This document shows positions 5,666-6,211 of a stretch of DNA of 6,211 nt, piece after piece. The stretch covers positions 4,051-10,261 of the forward strand of contig PKYZ01000607.1 in NCBI GenBank assembly GCA_003132865.1, in the 5' to 3' direction. The stretch comes from Bryobacterales bacterium (GTDB taxonomy: Bacteria; Acidobacteriota; Terriglobia; Bryobacterales; Bryobacteraceae). Position numbers and translations under genes: made by a program. Position 1 is the first letter of the stretch. Every line of letters starts with the position of its first letter. The notes under the pieces are model-generated. The model did no database searches and was not told the origin of the DNA. It saw nothing but the letters and a program-made list of their open reading frames with translations.

Positions 5666-5671
5666 CCCTCT
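5666..5671 (-). promoter_or_regulatory. ribosome binding site deciding the GTG start at 5658
   Basis: On the minus strand AGAGGG ends 7 nt before the GTG at 5658-5656. The only in-frame sequence upstream runs to a stop at 5688-5686 without another start codon, so the GTG start is firm. Confidence 0.7.
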
Positions 5672-5731
5672 GGCTCCCTCTTGGCCTACAGTAGCACGAC
5701 GAAAGCTCCCCGAATGGCCGATATGCATTAT

Positions 5732-5738
5732 GGAGGAG
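5732..5738 (+). promoter_or_regulatory. ribosome binding site of the small DTVQLS protein
   Basis: GGAGGAG ends 10 nt before the ATG at 5749. This supports the 91-residue frame over the overlapping longer frame that opens at 5730, whose start codon lies within this site. Confidence 0.75.
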
Positions 5739-5748
5739 AAGGCCCAAG

Positions 5749-6024
5749 ATGCTCAGTGCTATATCAAACGCAACGCCAGCCCAACCGGTAGCCCAGACGA
5801 CGGCAACCTCGAGTCCAAAATCGACTCAGGCAAAACCGCAGCCTGCCGCAACCAGCGCCACCACGGACACCGTTCAGTTAAGCAACGCCGCTCAGGCTGC
5901 TTTGGCGGCTGTACAGGAAGCGCGAGAGACTCCCGCGCAAACCGCCAAGGAAGCCAGTGGCGGAGATCGTCAGGCGCAACGGCTGCTCGCAAAAGAGTCT
6001 GCCGCGAAATTGCACGCGAAGTAA
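5749..6024 (+). CDS. small Ala/Gln/Thr-rich protein with a DTVQLS motif, function unknown
   Basis: The product has 91 residues. Residues 1-38 are low complexity (Ala, Thr, Gln, Pro, Ser) and probably disordered. From residue 39 the character changes: TTDTVQLSNAAQAALAAVQE (38-57) has the D-x-V-x-LS start followed by an Ala-rich helix, and ETPAQTAKEASGGDRQAQR (59-77) leads to a Lys-rich C-terminal helix LLAKESAAKLHAK. A D-T-V-x-LS motif before a helix is seen in some small motility-associated proteins (YjfB-type) and similar short hypotheticals, but this likeness is too short to assign a role. There is no signal peptide, membrane segment or cysteine. A clear Shine-Dalgarno sequence and normal codon use support a real gene. 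It is divergent from the M16 operon across 90 bp and convergent with thiS. Confidence 0.75.
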   Translation: MLSAISNATPAQPVAQTTATSSPKSTQAKPQPAATSATTDTVQLSNAAQAALAAVQEARETPAQTAKEASGGDRQAQRLLAKESAAKLHAK

Positions 6025-6058
6025 CCCGGGCACGCGTGGGGCAGCACTCCAGTCCTGC

Positions 6059-6098
6059 GGCCGACAGTCCACGTCGGCCAGCGGGTCCTGGAGGACCC
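6059..6098. terminator. two adjacent hairpins between convergent genes
   Basis: GGCCGAC (6059-6065) pairs perfectly with GTCGGCC (6073-6079) around a 7-nt loop. GGGTCC (6083-6088) pairs perfectly with GGACCC (6093-6098) around TGGA. They lie between the stop of the small protein gene and the stop of thiS, the right place for a shared terminator. Neither has a T-tract on either strand, so intrinsic termination is uncertain. Confidence 0.4.
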
Positions 6099-6118
6099 TT
6101 GCAGACCTGGAGGCCCCG

Positions 6119-6211
6119 CTAGCCGCCGCCGACGAATTGCACGATCTCCAGCCGCGCGCCGGTGGCCACCGGTGTGCTGGCCCAATCGTGCGGCTTGACG
6201 ATGCGGCGATC
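6119..6211 (-). CDS. thiS: sulfur carrier protein ThiS, C-terminal part (runs off right edge)
   Basis: The minus-strand frame enters from the right edge and ends at TAG (6121-6119), giving the last 30 residues. They include HDWASTPVATGARLEIVQFV and end in Gly-Gly-Gly. ThiS proteins are about 65 residues with a ubiquitin-like fold, and share the pattern W-x-x-T-x-L/V-x-x-G-x-R-LEIV-x-FVGGG that is visible here. The C-terminal Gly-Gly is adenylylated by ThiF and converted to a thiocarboxylate, which donates sulfur to ThiG when the thiazole part of thiamine is made in the cytosol. Family members usually have Asp after the Gly (GDRLEI), while this one has Ala, a mild change. Other thi genes, if adjacent, would lie outside the window. 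The N-terminal half is missing only because of the window edge. Confidence 0.88.
   Translation of the reverse strand, partial: DRRIVKPHDWASTPVATGARLEIVQFVGGG

Noticed and set aside
4711..5694. Open plus-strand frame of 327 codons
   Set aside because: It is antisense to the catalytic M16 subunit and covers the HxxEH region. It has no ribosome site or family motif and is explained by GC bias.
6025..6118. Possible riboswitch near thiS
   Set aside because: A TPP riboswitch would be upstream of a thiamine operon, but this gap is at the 3' end of thiS. Only short hairpins are present, with no TPP-element sequence that I recognise.
5730..6122. Plus-strand frame of 130 codons overlapping the small DTVQLS gene
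   Set aside because: Its start lies inside the ribosome binding site of the gene at 5749, and its Arg/Ser-rich product looks like a frame-shifted reading of that gene.

Overview
The window is GC-rich, gene-dense chromosomal DNA, most likely from an acidobacterium of the Bryobacterales/Solibacter type. This placement is from memory and was not tested by search. It rests on three things: an exported TPR protein with the N-terminal design I associate with Acidobacteriota, a DUF2934-type small protein, and REP-like intergenic repeats. No mobile element, tRNA, rRNA or CRISPR array is visible, and codon use looks uniform.

Layout. At the left edge is the N-terminal part of a minus-strand gene of unknown function (1-186). 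It is divergent from a small plus-strand DUF2934-type gene (293-493). A 189-bp gap follows, with a near-perfect short palindrome and a promoter. Next comes an exported tetratricopeptide-repeat protein (683-1936). Two plus-strand genes then form a partner-switching pair: an RsbW-like anti-sigma kinase (2039-2500) and an RsbV/SpoIIAA-like STAS antagonist (2547-2891). The gap to the next gene (2892-2988) is almost filled by 10-bp ACAGATAAAC-type repeats and an inverted copy, lying between convergent genes. Two minus-strand M16 metallopeptidase subunits follow, transcribed as an operon from 5658 down to 2989. The upstream gene has the zinc site, while the downstream gene has lost it but keeps the C-terminal Arg/Tyr pair. 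Divergent from them is a small Ala/Gln/Thr-rich plus-strand protein (5749-6024). It converges, across two short hairpins, on the 3' end of thiS at the right edge (6119-6211, minus).

How the genes work together. Two units are functionally readable. The kinase and STAS antagonist should control a sigma factor, or another partner, encoded elsewhere, since neither a sigma factor nor a PP2C phosphatase is in the window. The two M16 proteins probably form an obligate heterodimeric peptidase, because each lacks the motif the other keeps. The remaining genes look independent. I see no strong evidence for an undescribed multi-gene system. The most worthwhile leads are the M16 motif split, the reversed kinase-antagonist order, the paired cysteines of the exported TPR protein, the small DTVQLS protein, and the repeats.
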